From the NCBI GenBank assembly GCA_029961685.1, contig JARWKL010000010.1, forward strand, positions 4,566,269 to 4,630,268: DNA of 64,000 nucleotides, given 5' to 3'. Source of the stretch: Aristolochia californica (Eukaryota > Streptophyta > Magnoliopsida > Piperales > Aristolochiaceae). A program made the position numbers and the translations under genes. Shown here piece by piece: positions 36,201 to 45,236 of the stretch; position 1 is the first letter of the stretch; each line of letters starts with the position of its first letter. The notes under the pieces are model-generated. The model made no database searches. It was not told the DNA's origin and saw only the letters and a list, made by a program, of their open reading frames with translations.

Positions 36201-39200
36201 CTTTTCTGATCTATTATCTCTAGTAATTTAGGTACGTATTTATCTTTTTTTAGTCCTTATACCCTTTATTTGCTTTACGTTTTCACCTCTATACTACTAT
36301 TCTATTTTTGGGACTTTCTGGTTCATGACCGCCGACCGCGACGATCCCTCTCTGTCTCTGAAGCTGCTCTCCTGGTGTCAGGGAAGATTCTTCTCACATC
36401 AACCATCAGTCTATATGTAGCCGAGAAGGAGATTATTGTTGCCATCTGTAATCCTGCTACCTTATTTTTGCCTCTGCCAGATTTATCTCTATTCTCGAAC
36501 CAGTGAATTATCTCTGCTCTCGGCAAACCATTTATTTTCGGAAGTGTTGAGCTAGTTGGAAGTTTTATCTTCGGACGTTATCTTTGGAAAATATACTTGA
36601 AATCCAGCAAGTTACATGAAGCTTGCGATCAGCTTCGAAAATATTTCGGAAACTTACTGCTACTGTTGCTTCTCCTAGATTTTTCTACGATCTTCGGAAA
36701 TATTACGGCAGAGATCATTCTGCTGGATCGTTCGACTGGAATAGTTATCCTTTTCTGGCGTTTTTTCCTTCTCTGGCGTCGCCTCTCTGATTTGTTGTTG
36801 TCCGTGTTGTTCGGAAACCAGCGCTATTCGGGGAAGAAGACGCACTATTGCTGGATTTTCGTTGTTCTCTGTTCCTGCCGTCGATTACACTCTGGTTGCA
36901 GCAGACGCTGATTCATCAAACCTGATTATTACTGATCCAAGTTAATTCCTTCAACCATTGTCCCGAGCAGTTCAGCGCTGTGAGGAAGACAAAGAGCTGG
37001 TTGTTCCGCCGACTACCTCTCTATTCAAAGCCGCTCAGAGAAGACGACTCTGTGGGTCCATTTTCTATTTATGCGAGGTGGATTATTTCGCCAAGAACTC
37101 TATTTCCACCGAAAAGATAAGTGCTGATTTGAACCAGCAAACCAGCGTACTGAGTCCATTAGAGTCTTTCGGTGAGGGGGAGAAGAAGAAGAAGTTCCGA
37201 GCTGTTTGGCGTTGTGAGGAAGACAAAGGCAGATTGATTAATTTTTTCCTAAGTTAGGAAAATTTGATCCAGCGCCGGGCCGCGCCTGTTCTTACCCAAC
37301 CCGGACCAGGCCGAGTTCCAGAGAACCAATGATCACTTGATATTTCAGATCTGCCGAGTGAACTCGGCTCAACCCAGTCTGAGTCAACCAGACTCGGGCC
37401 ACTTATGTTTCTGCCTCCATATATGTGTCCGGGTCCCAAGTTTTATATATATTTCTGCCACGACTTGGCTATATTGGTCTACTATTTAACTCGGCACAAC
37501 TCGATTCTATTTCTCCGACTGGATTATTATTTTGAGGTATTCACAACATATTCCTTGGTCAACATATTATTTAGTGCAGATACTCGCATCGGATTATTTC
37601 ATGAGTCCTTTACAAGGATTTTTATTAATTTGGTTTGTGTTATATGGGCCCAGGCCCATTTCAGCTGCAGCTATTGTGTCTCTTTGGATGAGACATTATT
37701 ATTGAAAAAGTGGTGGCCTCAGCATCCTATCTTCCTCTTTACCCATTACCCATTAGTTATTTGGCAGTTTCTCTCTTACCATCATTTATTTGACTCTCAA
37801 ATACATCTTTGGGCCAACCTCTTGTGTGTTGCTTCGGTTGGTGTTTTAAGTCCATCATATATATGGGTGTTTTAAGTCCATTGAGACTTTTTTTATATAT
37901 ATACCCGTGGGTCTTTAATCACCATCTTGTGAATGACAGGCATTACCCACTTATCACCCATTTCTACCTTTGAGAGTCAGTGCCCGGGTTGGGACACCAT
38001 GATGGAGGAGCTTATTACTACAACTATGTCACCCGTTACCCCCCCTTAATTGGCATTTATTACTCCTACCACTTGGAAGTCATTGTCCTGTGGAGGGACA
38101 CGGTGATGGAGGAGTTTTACTAACTTTTGAGTACTGCGTATAGACCCACTACCTGCGAATGATAGGAGTGTACCCTACATCCAGCATGGGTTATGACTGG
38201 AGTATAGAGCGATGTCATATGGCTTGGAGTAATTTTACTCTCACTTATCTTATGTCAGTTGGGCCTCATGGAAGAGACCACCAGCGTGAGGGGGAGTGTT
38301 GGAAGTTATGGAGGGCTGCCATTTTATACAAGAAGATCCTATACACCATTTGGAGCAAGTTGGGAGTTCATGATGTTCTCTCACCCCCAGTTTGAGTGTT
38401 GGAAGATGGGCCCAAGCCCATAAGATATGGACCCACCATGATCACACGAGCTGGTGGGACCCACCATGATCAAGTGAGGTGACATGATGAGTCCTACACA
38501 ATAAGAAGTCTTACAAAGCCAAAATTATTATGGAAGCAGGTCTCACAGAAAAATTTCAGTTTAAAGGTATTTTAGTCATATTAGTCTTCTATTTATATTG
38601 GGTTATTTAATTATGCTAGGACTTATCTTTAAGTGTTAGAGTTTGGGTGTAATTGGGACAAAGGTAGTTTAATTGTAATTGGACTCTACTACCTTCCTCT
38701 ATTATAAATAGAGGTTCATGTACTCTGATTACATTAAGTCAATGAAGTATTTATCTTTTTCATAAATTCAACATTTCCCAACATTGGCTTTTCCTTAGTG
38801 TTTACACCTTCATACCACACTTTCTATATTTCAAATTATGTACTTCTGAAAAGATCTTTCTAACATAAAAAAAAAATTGATAATCGGAGTTCCCTACAAA
38901 GAGAAATCGGCATCTAAAGCAGATTCATGCAACAACAGAAAGCTTCGTTTTATACTTTCAAAAACATGAATTTATAAAGAGAATTATACCTCAAACGAAA
39001 GCTCTGACTTTTTTTTCTAACCCTACAAACCTTTTCTTAATTTTATGTTTCTAGTGAGAGATATAAACATTTAAAGAGTCAAAGGTCATACTAACAACCT
39101 ATTGCATGCAAAAATCCGAATTTTAAGCTATTTTTTCCTTTTCTTTTTGTTAAAAATACATCCAAGGGAATTTTCATCATTTTACCACTTCAGTGGTTAA

Positions 39201-42200
39201 TTTTCTTTATGTAATCTTAATCTGCACGTTAAACTATATCAGTGGTTAAATTTTCATGTACATAGGGTGTGTAGTAAGGGAGACATAAGGATATTAGGAT
39301 TTATTAAGTGTATAGAAGCATTTTTGTAATTTGTAACTCAAAGCACTTATTTAAGAACTCTGGGAATTTGTGCACAATTTCCAATGAAGCCTTCTATGGC
39401 TCTTCAAAAAATTCTTCTCCTTCTTACTCCTTTTTCTCTCAATTTTCTCCTCTTCCTTCACCCAAATCTTGATTTTTACATGGTATCAGAATAGTAGATC
39501 GTTGATGGGAGTATTCTATTGCAGATTCTTGCCATTTCTTAAGAAGACAACCTGCTGGTAGGAGAAAAACTACAAGTTTTTTATGCTGGTTCATCAAAGT
39601 TAAGTTTTTTTCTTCTTTTCTCTACCATAACCTTAGGGTCACTGGTCTTTATGAATCATTGAAGGATACTCTACACTTTGATTGCCCTAATTGGTTTCCT
39701 AATCGGGTTTTTTAAGATCCGCGTCACCCAATCCAGTGTTGGATGCCTATGTCATCACCCAATTGATGATGTCAGCCCTAATTGCTACTACTTTTGTATG
39801 ATATTGGTTTAAATTTCTGTGAATTGCTGGTTATTAGATTGTTGAAGTGTGCATATCCTATTTTTGTCCCCTAACCCTAATTTTGTGAGTGGCCCCCACC
39901 TTGGTGATAAATCTGAAAATTGTCTAGAAGCTTAAATTGGTTATTTTGTGATCATATATCAGCATTATGTCTGAGACAGGAGAAGTTTATACCCCCGACT
40001 AGAGAAAATTATGGGTTTAATGGAAAGGATATCATCATGATTACTTCGGAAAAATTGACAAGGCCTAATTATCTTAATTAGACAAAGTCTGTCAGAATAT
40101 ATCTTAAGAGTAAAAAGAAGTTGAATTTTATTTGAGATGACCCCCAGTGCCTCTAGATGATGATTTGGAGGCAGAGGACATTCAGGTTATGACCTGGATA
40201 GTCAATAGTATTGATTCTAGTCTTAGAAATCCGGTGATGAATTGTCAGATAGCAAAAGCTATATGGTTGTCTCTAGAATCTTTATATGCACGAGAGAGTA
40301 ATCTCTCTCAAGTTTATGAGCAAAATACAAACTTTTTTGGGTTGAAAAGTGGAAATCAAACTGTTACAGAATACTACAATGCATTCTTTGGCATATGGCA
40401 GGAGATCAATGTATATCGTCCATTTACTACGGATGAGAATGAGTTGTAAAACAGCAAAATCAGCTGCTTGTTGGAAAAAAATTGGATGGTTTAGGTGCTG
40501 AATTTGATTCTATTAAAGCCCAGGTATTAGCTTCAGATGAAATTCTTACTCTTTTTATGACATTTAATTGTATTATGAGGGTTGAGAAGACTATTGTTCT
40601 TGGAGCAGGTAAAGGAAGTAAGATAATGGAAGCCACTGCTCTTAATACTTCCAACACTACATCAGTTCCTATAGATATTCCTCTAGAGGTAGAGGTCGAG
40701 GTAGAGAGGGCTTAGGCAGAGGTAGAGGATGTGGTGATGGTAAGTCATAAAGGAAGTGTATTCATTATGGCAGAAATAATCATTATTCTGACAGATGTAT
40801 GGTTAAGTTTGGGAAGCCCGCATGGACTAATTCTACAACTCCTGATAGTGAAAGTGGGATTTTAGATTCTTCTATGTCAATTACATCGGGTGGTCCAGAT
40901 GAGATGCAGCAATTGCTACAGCAGCAGCAGATTGCTTAGCGCATGGCTCAGATCTCTGTTGCCTCGACCTTAGCATCTATAGCTCATGCTTCCATCCCAA
41001 TTCCTAGTTCTACCAGTGTTAACTCAGATATGGCAGCTTATCATGTTCACTCTTCACCATCCTGGGCTCTTGACTCAGGAGCCTTCAGACACATGTCAGG
41101 TATGTCGTCATTGTTTTTTTATTTAAAAGAGTCTCTGTGTGTCAAACATGTTAATCTTGCAGATGGTTCTAGCTCGCTTGTTCAAGGAGTAGGCAATGTT
41201 ATTCCTACTTCCTTTTTGTCTACTCAGTCTGCGCTTTTTGTTCCCAAGTTTCCTTTAAATTTGTTGTCAATTAGTCAGCTAGCCAAGTCAATGAATTGTT
41301 CTCTCACATTTTATCCTACTCATTGTGTTTTTCAGGATCTCACAACGAGGAAGACGATTGGTTCCGCTTGTAAGAGAGATTGTACATTACATATTCAAGC
41401 ATTACATACAATAGATTCTCCTCTATAGTGGCACTTGCAGCTAGGTCATCCGTCTGCAGCAAAACTAACTCAAGGTTTTCTAGATTTTCCTTAGAGTTCT
41501 TCGTTTTAGTGCGAGTCGTGTCAACTGGACAAGCATCATAGAAGTTCGTTTCCAATCTTGTCTCATAAAACCAACCAACCATCTATTTGAGATTGTACAC
41601 TCAGACATCAGGGGTCCTTGACCTGTGACTAGTCAGTTTGGTCATAGGTATTTTATTTCCTTTATCGATGATTTTAGTAGGTGTACTTCCTTATTAGGGA
41701 AAAATCTAAGGTCTTTGATGTATTCAATTTTTTCTTCAATGAAATAAAAAATCAGTTTATCGTTTTGCTTCATATCTTACATACTGATAATGGCCTCGAG
41801 TTCATGAATCATAAATTCCATTTCTTTTGTCAAGAGCAGGGAATTATTCATCAGACATTGTGTGTCTTTGAGCAAAATGATGTAGCTAAATGTAAGAATC
41901 GCTATTTACTGGAGGTGGCTAGGACAATGATGATACATTGCATTGTGCACTCCCTTCCATCTGAAGTATGAGTGTGTTTTTTTCTTTTTTACTTATATCT
42001 TTGAGTTCATGTAAACCTCTAATATTTTCAATTTTCATTATTTTTCATCAGTTCATAGCAATGCTTATAGACCCACTACCTTCAAAAAACAGGAGTGTGC
42101 TCAACATTCAACGTGAGTCATCTTTTTATCCACCCAAGTGGTATTTTTCCTGAGCTACCCTTAAATTGTGAGTAGTTTCCTTTTTAATGCCCGAAAAATT

Positions 42201-45200
42201 GGGCCTTTTCACTCCTCTGAAATTAAGTGAAAGTTTTTTTCAGACTTTGATAATTTTTTACTGATGTATGGAGCTTTCTCATTCAGTTAGGAGTGATTTC
42301 TCTTCTCCCATATTTGTTTTGTCCAAGCTAGGTCTTTGTTATCTCCAACTTAAAGGAGAGAAGTAGAAGAAAAAGAAGTATTTTATTCTACATATTGTGG
42401 TAAATTTTGAATCCAAAATATCTATTAAGGGGAGAAAAAGGTGAAGAATTTTTCAGCCAATGAAGTTTGAAGACCAAAAATCCTTTTCTTTGCAAGCTCA
42501 AACTTGAAGAGATTGTTGAAGAACAAATATGGAAGAGACTTACATAACTCTCATGGAAATGAGTCTCATAGGAAGAAAGTTCAACCAAAAAGAAATTAGT
42601 ATTATTAGACTTCTACTTTTTTAGAGTTGTTTAACTGTTCTAGGACTTATCTTTTAAAAGTTTTACTTTGGGTGTAGCTGAGACATGGGTGGTTAAATTT
42701 AACTAAGATTCTGTCTATTCTCTCTATTATAAATAGAGACCCAATATATTTAATTTACATCAAACAAAGAATTATTTTTCTTCTACAAAAATGCAACAAA
42801 ATCAATGATGCACTTTCTTTTTCTGGTCCAGTTCACAAACAATGACACAATTACAGTACTTCTCGAAAAACTTACTTGTTTAGAAGAGCAGCTCCATTGG
42901 CTTGAGTAAATTGGATTACAACTAAAATTAGCAGAATATCAGAACAGAGTGATAGGAACGATATTCCAGACCACTCAAATAGAAGCCATCCAACTGTAGC
43001 AACAGCTATTATTCCAAAAGAAATTTGCCACTGTTTCCACAGGATGACATCAGCAGCTACAAGCAAAAGACATAAGATATATCAAAGTATTAGATCTTTA
43101 TTTGATAACTGAAATTTTTTTCTAAGACGTACTGTAGTTCCATCTTTTTTATGTTTTTCTCACACGCAGGTTTTAATTATCAAGAAATTTCATTACAGAA
43201 CTTAAAATATGACCTACATGAAAAAGGACTAAGTTTTGAAGTTTTTTCTGTCATATAACGATTAAAATCAAGGACACCATAAAGAGTTACAAAGAGTCGG
43301 TAGTTGGAATACAAAGTGAAGTTATTACTCTTCTAGGATCTTAATTGTCCAAAAATAAAAATATTCGTAAATATAAGATAATCAAAATATCATCATTTCA
43401 CTGCAAAATCCTGCATCCTAAGTAAGAATATTTATTTGCAACTAAAGATATTCTTTGCGTTTCTATCATATGATTTGCATTCTTCACTTCTAGACTAGGG
43501 GATCAAGCAACCAGTTAGTATAATCATGACAAAAACATAATTATCCACCTATGGAAACAGGCAAAGCTAATGTCTCTCTAATTTACCCAAATTTTGGTTC
43601 AAAAACCAATGAAAAAAATTATAAAAATTCTATAACTTCTGTTAAATAGAATGAGAAACAGGATTCATTAAAGAAGCTCAACAAAGAACAAGAAATATAA
43701 ATCATTAACATCTAGAGAAAATGCAAGGAGGAAAAAAAGAAATATAGCATAAGGCACAAACAAATTCAAGAATAAAAGATACAATGAACAATCAGAAAGG
43801 GAGAGTTTTGCCAATAGTCAGGGTCAACGGGTAGATCCTTTACTCACGAGAAACTCTGTCACACTATTCACACATCTCAGGGAGTGCTGCCAATTAACAG
43901 TCAGAGATGCCCATATATTTTCAATCTCATCAAAATATGCCAAGAAACCCCCCTAAGGCGCGGGAACTTAACCCCCAAAGCCCAAGTGATAACAATTACA
44001 TAGGGAAAGAAGAATCTATCACAATAGAGGCCTAAGGCTTGGTGTAGGCCCTGAACTTATCCACCATGGACTCACATTGTCCAAAAGGACAAGAGAAACC
44101 AAGATGCATATTTCCAGTAGAATCCCTGTTGACACCCCCACCAGCAGCCCGGCTAAGGTTCTCCCTGGAGTTGCCATCAAAATTGAGTTTCAACTACCCT
44201 CTTGAGGAGGCACCCAGGCCATGAGACTTCTATAACTTAAAACAGTGAAGACTGAAGATCATTCAACTTTTGAATTTTATCTTTGATAAACACAAAGATT
44301 GAGCTAAAGAAAGAAGAGGAGTTCATGCAACACTTGAAAGAGAATGGAAATGGTAGAACATTTTTTCGAAAAAGGTGGCTCTATTAAGCAGCCCAGAGGC
44401 TAAAGGAGGAATTACAACAGACTGGGAGGTTGATCATGACAATGAATGATTGATGATCAACTCCCTCTTTGGACAATTGTCTGCCTGGCCATTGACAGAC
44501 CTTTTTACATGAGACCAGCTACAAACACAACTTCTAGCCAAGTTACAATAAGAAGCATATAGTCCCCATCACAATTGATAACACATAAACACAAAATTTG
44601 CTCCACTCGTTGCACTGGATACAGTCCCAGATGGAGTTTCAGCTCAGTTCAGATATATTAAGGTGTGAACACAATTGGTGGATTCATGTGCAGTAATGGA
44701 TTAGTTACAAAATCAGAGATTACGTTAAACTAATCAGGCCTTAGCTTCTTCTCATGTTACCAGGTGGAACTAAATGTTTCTTGCTTTTCTTTGGTAGAAA
44801 GACCCCTAAAGCTGGGTCGTTGAAGCTGTTAAAACTAGGAAAACCTTCTCAAATCACAAGCATTTAAACCTTCTAGCTATAGACACCTCATAAGTATTAA
44901 AGTATACAGTTTCTGGTTGATTTTCATTTATTTATTTTCCTCAGATAAGTATAGTTCTTCAGAAGAAAATAGTTGAGGCAAAAAACAAATTATTATACCA
45001 TAAAATGGAAGTAACTTTCAACTATTATACTAATATTTAAATGACAAAGAAGATAAATGAATATTATGAGCCTGGCTACCTTTCCCTCCACCCATTATCT
45101 GACGAATCGACCTCTGACGATCAAATAAACGATAAAATGAAGCAGCAGCAACCAAAGGGCTAGAATTCTCTACTGTTCTCTCCCGCCTTGTGTCACCGTT

Positions 45201-45236
45201 ACCCTCCACCGCATAATTACCTTGTGAACTGTCCAT
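17488..45236 (-). CDS. RTNLB: Reticulon-like protein (RTNLB family), 5 exons with giant introns
   Basis: Five exons on the minus strand: 45080-45236, 42876-43056, 35186-35327, 34977-35046, 17488-17654 (717 nt, 238 residues plus stop). All introns are GT-AG and phases match. Reticulons are ER membrane proteins whose two hydrophobic hairpins bend tubules. The order is: short N-terminus; [17 protein letters not shown] (36-52) and AADVILWK (53-60), the conserved domain start; first long hydrophobic segment (about 64-103); hydrophilic loop with [14 protein letters not shown] and [16 protein letters not shown]; second hydrophobic segment (161-195, [12 protein letters not shown] ... ITVPALY); and tail [13 protein letters not shown] ... 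[15 protein letters not shown]. Length and layout fit short plant RTNLBs of the RTNLB9-16 kind. Intron lengths are 2.0, 7.5, 0.14 and 17.3 kb; introns 2 and 4 are filled with transposons. The open frame is undamaged, so the gene is probably still spliced and functional. Confidence 0.93.
17655..18080 (-). other. 3' part of RTNLB intron 4, no repeat recognised
   Basis: Intron sequence between the last exon and the minisatellite. Acceptor GGTTCCAG directly precedes the exon at 17654. Nothing else was identified. Confidence 0.5.
18081..18960. repeat. Minisatellite of about 150 bp, six copies
   Basis: The phrase gctaacataacaaaaac recurs at about 18081, 18224, 18381, 18537, 18681 and 18832 (steps 143-157 bp). 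Each unit continues with gacaattaagacacaa, a T-rich tract of variable length, tttcggagaacagtgagaga, ttttattaagag and gaaaggcaagaagagtcatc. Length differences sit mainly in the poly-T tract. Open frames across it are repeat artefacts. Confidence 0.9.
18961..19250. other. Possible mitochondrial DNA insertion (NUMT)
   Basis: A block near 50% GC inside very AT-rich intron DNA. It has no long A/T runs, and words such as ggggcgggaaaacag, aagctcccgaagctaatagc and gaggcgaggcggttaactg resemble plant mitochondrial intergenic sequence. No gene is recognisable in it. The call rests on composition and style only. Confidence 0.35.
19946..20345 (+). repeat. 5' LTR of the copia element
   Basis: TGTTACAATG to ATTCAACA, 400 bp, with TATA-like ctataaatagagg near 20152 and CT-rich downstream sequence. 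The same start recurs at 24832. Confidence 0.8.
19946..24960 (+). mobile_element. Ty1/copia retrotransposon, nearly full length but decayed
   Basis: 5' LTR 19946-20345 starts TGTTACAATGTGGG and ends ATTCAACA, followed by a primer site (tgctatcaaagc). Gag is at 21060-21550 ([16 protein letters not shown]..., [18 protein letters not shown]) with a damaged zinc knuckle near 21680-21730. Protease [14 protein letters not shown] is at about 21943. Integrase at 22320-22850 has an HHCC-like start, [15 protein letters not shown] and [19 protein letters not shown]. Reverse transcriptase at 23410-24140 has YVDDM at about 23877. RNase H at 24355-24760 has [19 protein letters not shown] and [10 protein letters not shown]. 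Polypurine ttgagggggg precedes a 3' LTR from 24832 that loses similarity after about 100 bp. Stops and frameshifts break every gene. It is inserted inside the family-A element. Confidence 0.9.
24961..25139. other. Unassigned spacer between copia end and TRIM
   Basis: No match to the copia 5' LTR and no coding potential seen. Confidence 0.4.
25140..25510 (-). mobile_element. TRIM (terminal-repeat retrotransposon in miniature)
   Basis: Two about 120-bp direct repeats (25140-25264 and 25394-25510; gtaaagttgggtccaag ... ttccttaaca) enclose only 129 bp. Read on the minus strand, LTRs run TGTTAAGGAATAGTC to CCAACTTTAC. The 5' LTR (right copy) is followed by a tRNA-Met primer site (GTGGTATCAGAGCAGG, 25379-25394 region) and the 3' LTR (left copy) is preceded by polypurine GTGAGGGGGAG. 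Flanks ttact (25135-25139) and ttatt (25511-25515) are an imperfect 5-bp target duplication. It has no coding capacity; total length is about 371 bp, typical for TRIMs. Confidence 0.88.
25585..25912. repeat. Tandem duplication, period 167 bp, two copies
   Basis: caagttgttattattttc ... ttgttttcttctaat at 25585-25745 is repeated at 25752-25912 with very few changes. The high identity indicates a recent duplication. Confidence 0.88.
25950..26464 (+). mobile_element. 5'-truncated LINE, RNase H end plus poly(A)
   Basis: 25958-26419 encodes a plant LINE-type RNase H domain (RVT_3-like): [19 protein letters not shown], the acidic residue in [22 protein letters not shown], and the end [19 protein letters not shown] stop is followed by an AATAAA-like signal and a poly(A) run of about 20 at 26446-26465. 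The rest of the LINE is missing, as expected for target-primed reverse transcription that stopped early. It sits inside the family-A element. Confidence 0.85.
26873..27173 (+). repeat. 3' LTR of the outer family-A element
   Basis: TGTTGTGGAAAAGTC to ATTCAACA, preceded by polypurine tttgaggaggaa; pairs with 19254-19573. Confidence 0.8.
27201..27455. repeat. TA-rich microsatellite (TATA/TACATA)n
   Basis: About 250 bp of alternating purine-pyrimidine (ta)n with interspersed tacata and tatgta. All open frames over it are meaningless. Confidence 0.95.
27515..27875 (-). repeat. 3' LTR of the gene-capturing element
   Basis: Matches 30582-30930. It differs by an extra repeat-like stretch (ggcatgttgttgggttc) near its start and lacks the final bases at 27515. 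Confidence 0.75.
28228..29442 (-). pseudogene. Captured fragment of mitochondrial ADP/ATP carrier fused to unknown sequence
   Basis: Coordinates 29442-28756 (minus) read [65 protein letters not shown], [36 protein letters not shown]: unmistakable plant ADP/ATP carrier, covering most of the three-repeat transporter without introns, so cDNA-derived. Damage: the RRRMMM signature reads QRRMIM, a stretch after FKDYF is frameshifted and restored, and the N- and C-terminal parts are missing. From about 28750 the frame runs on through unrelated residues ([20 protein letters not shown]), possibly a third captured exon resembling TSO1-like CXC proteins (weak). The frame stays open for 388 codons. Confidence 0.85.
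29514..29699 (-). pseudogene. Captured fragment of a DEAD-box RNA helicase
   Basis: Minus-strand reading: [40 protein letters not shown], and [17 protein letters not shown]. It contains the DEAD (motif II) and SAT (motif III) boxes in the right order and spacing. [10 protein letters not shown] is characteristic of the plastid/mitochondrial RH3/RH53-like group. Only about 60 residues of the roughly 600-residue protein are present and no intron interrupts them. It is followed about 70 bp later, in the same orientation, by the ADP/ATP carrier piece. Confidence 0.85.
30582..30930 (-). repeat. 5' LTR of the gene-capturing element
   Basis: 349 bp with TG...CA ends when read on either strand. It is adjacent to the primer site at about 30567-30581. 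Confidence 0.8.
30931..31429. other. Intron 4 sequence, nothing recognised
   Basis: No retroelement motif or gene fragment that could be supported. Confidence 0.4.
31430..31990 (+). mobile_element. Degenerate LINE fragment (end of endonuclease and linker)
   Basis: Split across frames: [42 protein letters not shown], then [20 protein letters not shown] and [14 protein letters not shown]. This matches the plant LINE ORF2 order (SDHxPI, FRFENxWL, LKxLKxxLKxWN, EGDxNTKFFH). Many stops. Confidence 0.6.
32823..32950 (+). mobile_element. tRNA-derived SINE-like element
   Basis: gggcctttagctcaaagg resembles a pol III A box and gagttcaagtctc a B box, about 45 bp apart, followed by an unrelated tail ending in A-rich sequence (aaaaactaaaaataaaac). 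It is too diverged to fold as a tRNA. This layout is typical of plant SINEs. Confidence 0.55.
33212..33880 (-). mobile_element. Family-A LTR plus 3' interior fragment
   Basis: Minus strand: interior tail (GACCAAGAATCC, GCAAGCTGAAGTTATAAAC), polypurine TTGAGGGGGAG, then an LTR starting TGGTGAAGAACAAATATGG at about 33508 and containing the family's ATTATAAATAGGGG box and GTAATTGGACT block. It stops near 33212 without the usual ATTCAACA end. A sequence like a primer site (tactctgatacgatt, about 33840) suggests remains of another LTR to its right. Confidence 0.65.
33881..34976. other. 5' part of RTNLB intron 4, unclassified
   Basis: Purine-rich 33900-34100 (gagaggagaaagag) then pyrimidine-rich 34400-34500. 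An open frame at 34569-34889 has no recognisable domain. Donor GTATCT of intron 4 is at 34976. Confidence 0.35.
35413..35646 (+). repeat. 5' LTR of outer family-A element
   Basis: TATTGAAG to TTCAACA, then tRNA-Met-type primer site at 35647. Confidence 0.8.
35771..36144 (+). repeat. 5' LTR of nested family-A element
   Basis: TATTGGAAG to ATTCAACA; about 374 bp; TATA-like attataaatagatg near 36072. Confidence 0.85.
38397..38773 (+). repeat. 3' LTR of nested family-A element
   Basis: TGTTGGAAGATGGG to ATTCAACA; 377 bp; followed by target duplicate TTTCC. Confidence 0.85.
39268..41968 (+). mobile_element. 3'-truncated Ty1/copia element inside the outer family-A element
   Basis: A probable 5' LTR (about 39268-39480) ends TTTTTACA and is followed by tggtatcagaatag, a primer site. 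Gag at 40020-40450 ([36 protein letters not shown]) has a knuckle near 40750 in which the second Cys reads Tyr ([14 protein letters not shown]). Protease at about 41060 reads [12 protein letters not shown]. Integrase at 41430-41965 includes LHTDNGLEF and a degraded [19 protein letters not shown]. Sequence stops abruptly at about 41968: no reverse transcriptase, RNase H or 3' LTR. Several stops. Confidence 0.85.
42514..42798 (+). repeat. 3' LTR of outer family-A element
   Basis: TGTTGAAGAAC to TGCAACA, with TATA-like attataaatagagac at about 42727. Confidence 0.8.
43057..44349 (-). other. RTNLB intron 1, mostly unclassified
   Basis: Acceptor TTTTGTAG lies next to 43057. 43840-44240 is more GC-balanced than its surroundings and may be old transposon sequence. 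No firm call. Confidence 0.35.
44350..44530 (-). mobile_element. LINE 3'-end fragment
   Basis: Minus strand reads [19 protein letters not shown], like the end of LINE RNase H domains (xVPRSANGxADxLAK), followed by a tail ending in TTTTTCGAAAAAA. Confidence 0.45.

Larger units (their letters stand above)
35771..38773 (+). mobile_element. Complete family-A LTR retrotransposon nested in the outer one
   Basis: 5' LTR 35771-36144, primer site tggtatcaaagcagg at 36145, interior 36145-38396, 3' LTR 38397-38773. An exact 5-bp target duplication TTTCC flanks it (35766-35770 and 38774-38778). The 5' LTR carries a duplicated first about 55 bp (a second TGTTGGAAGATGGG at about 35826). A polypurine tract plus partial LTR start lies at 38290-38310, but the tract right before the 3' LTR is reduced to tttgag. 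The interior has open stretches but no gag or pol motif and looks non-coding (LARD-like). About 37290-37720 matches 1980-2480. Confidence 0.9.
35413..42798 (+). mobile_element. Family-A LTR retrotransposon (outer), in RTNLB intron 2
   Basis: 5' LTR 35413-35646 and 3' LTR 42514-42798 share agtattattagacttctac, ttagagttgttta and tgggtggttaaatttaact. The 5' LTR is followed by primer site tggtatcaaagtagg. Flanks gaatc (35408-35412) and aaatc (42799-42803) give a 5-bp target duplication with one mismatch. The element's own interior is at 35647-35770, about 38779-39267 and about 41970-42513; the last shares the cattcaacgtgagtc and cacccaag block with the other family members. It is split by one family-A and one copia insertion. 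No coding sequence of its own. Antisense to RTNLB. Confidence 0.85.

Noticed and set aside
41970..42513. Continuation of copia pol after integrase
   Set aside because: The sequence matches the non-coding 3' interior of family A instead, so the copia ends abruptly at about 41968.
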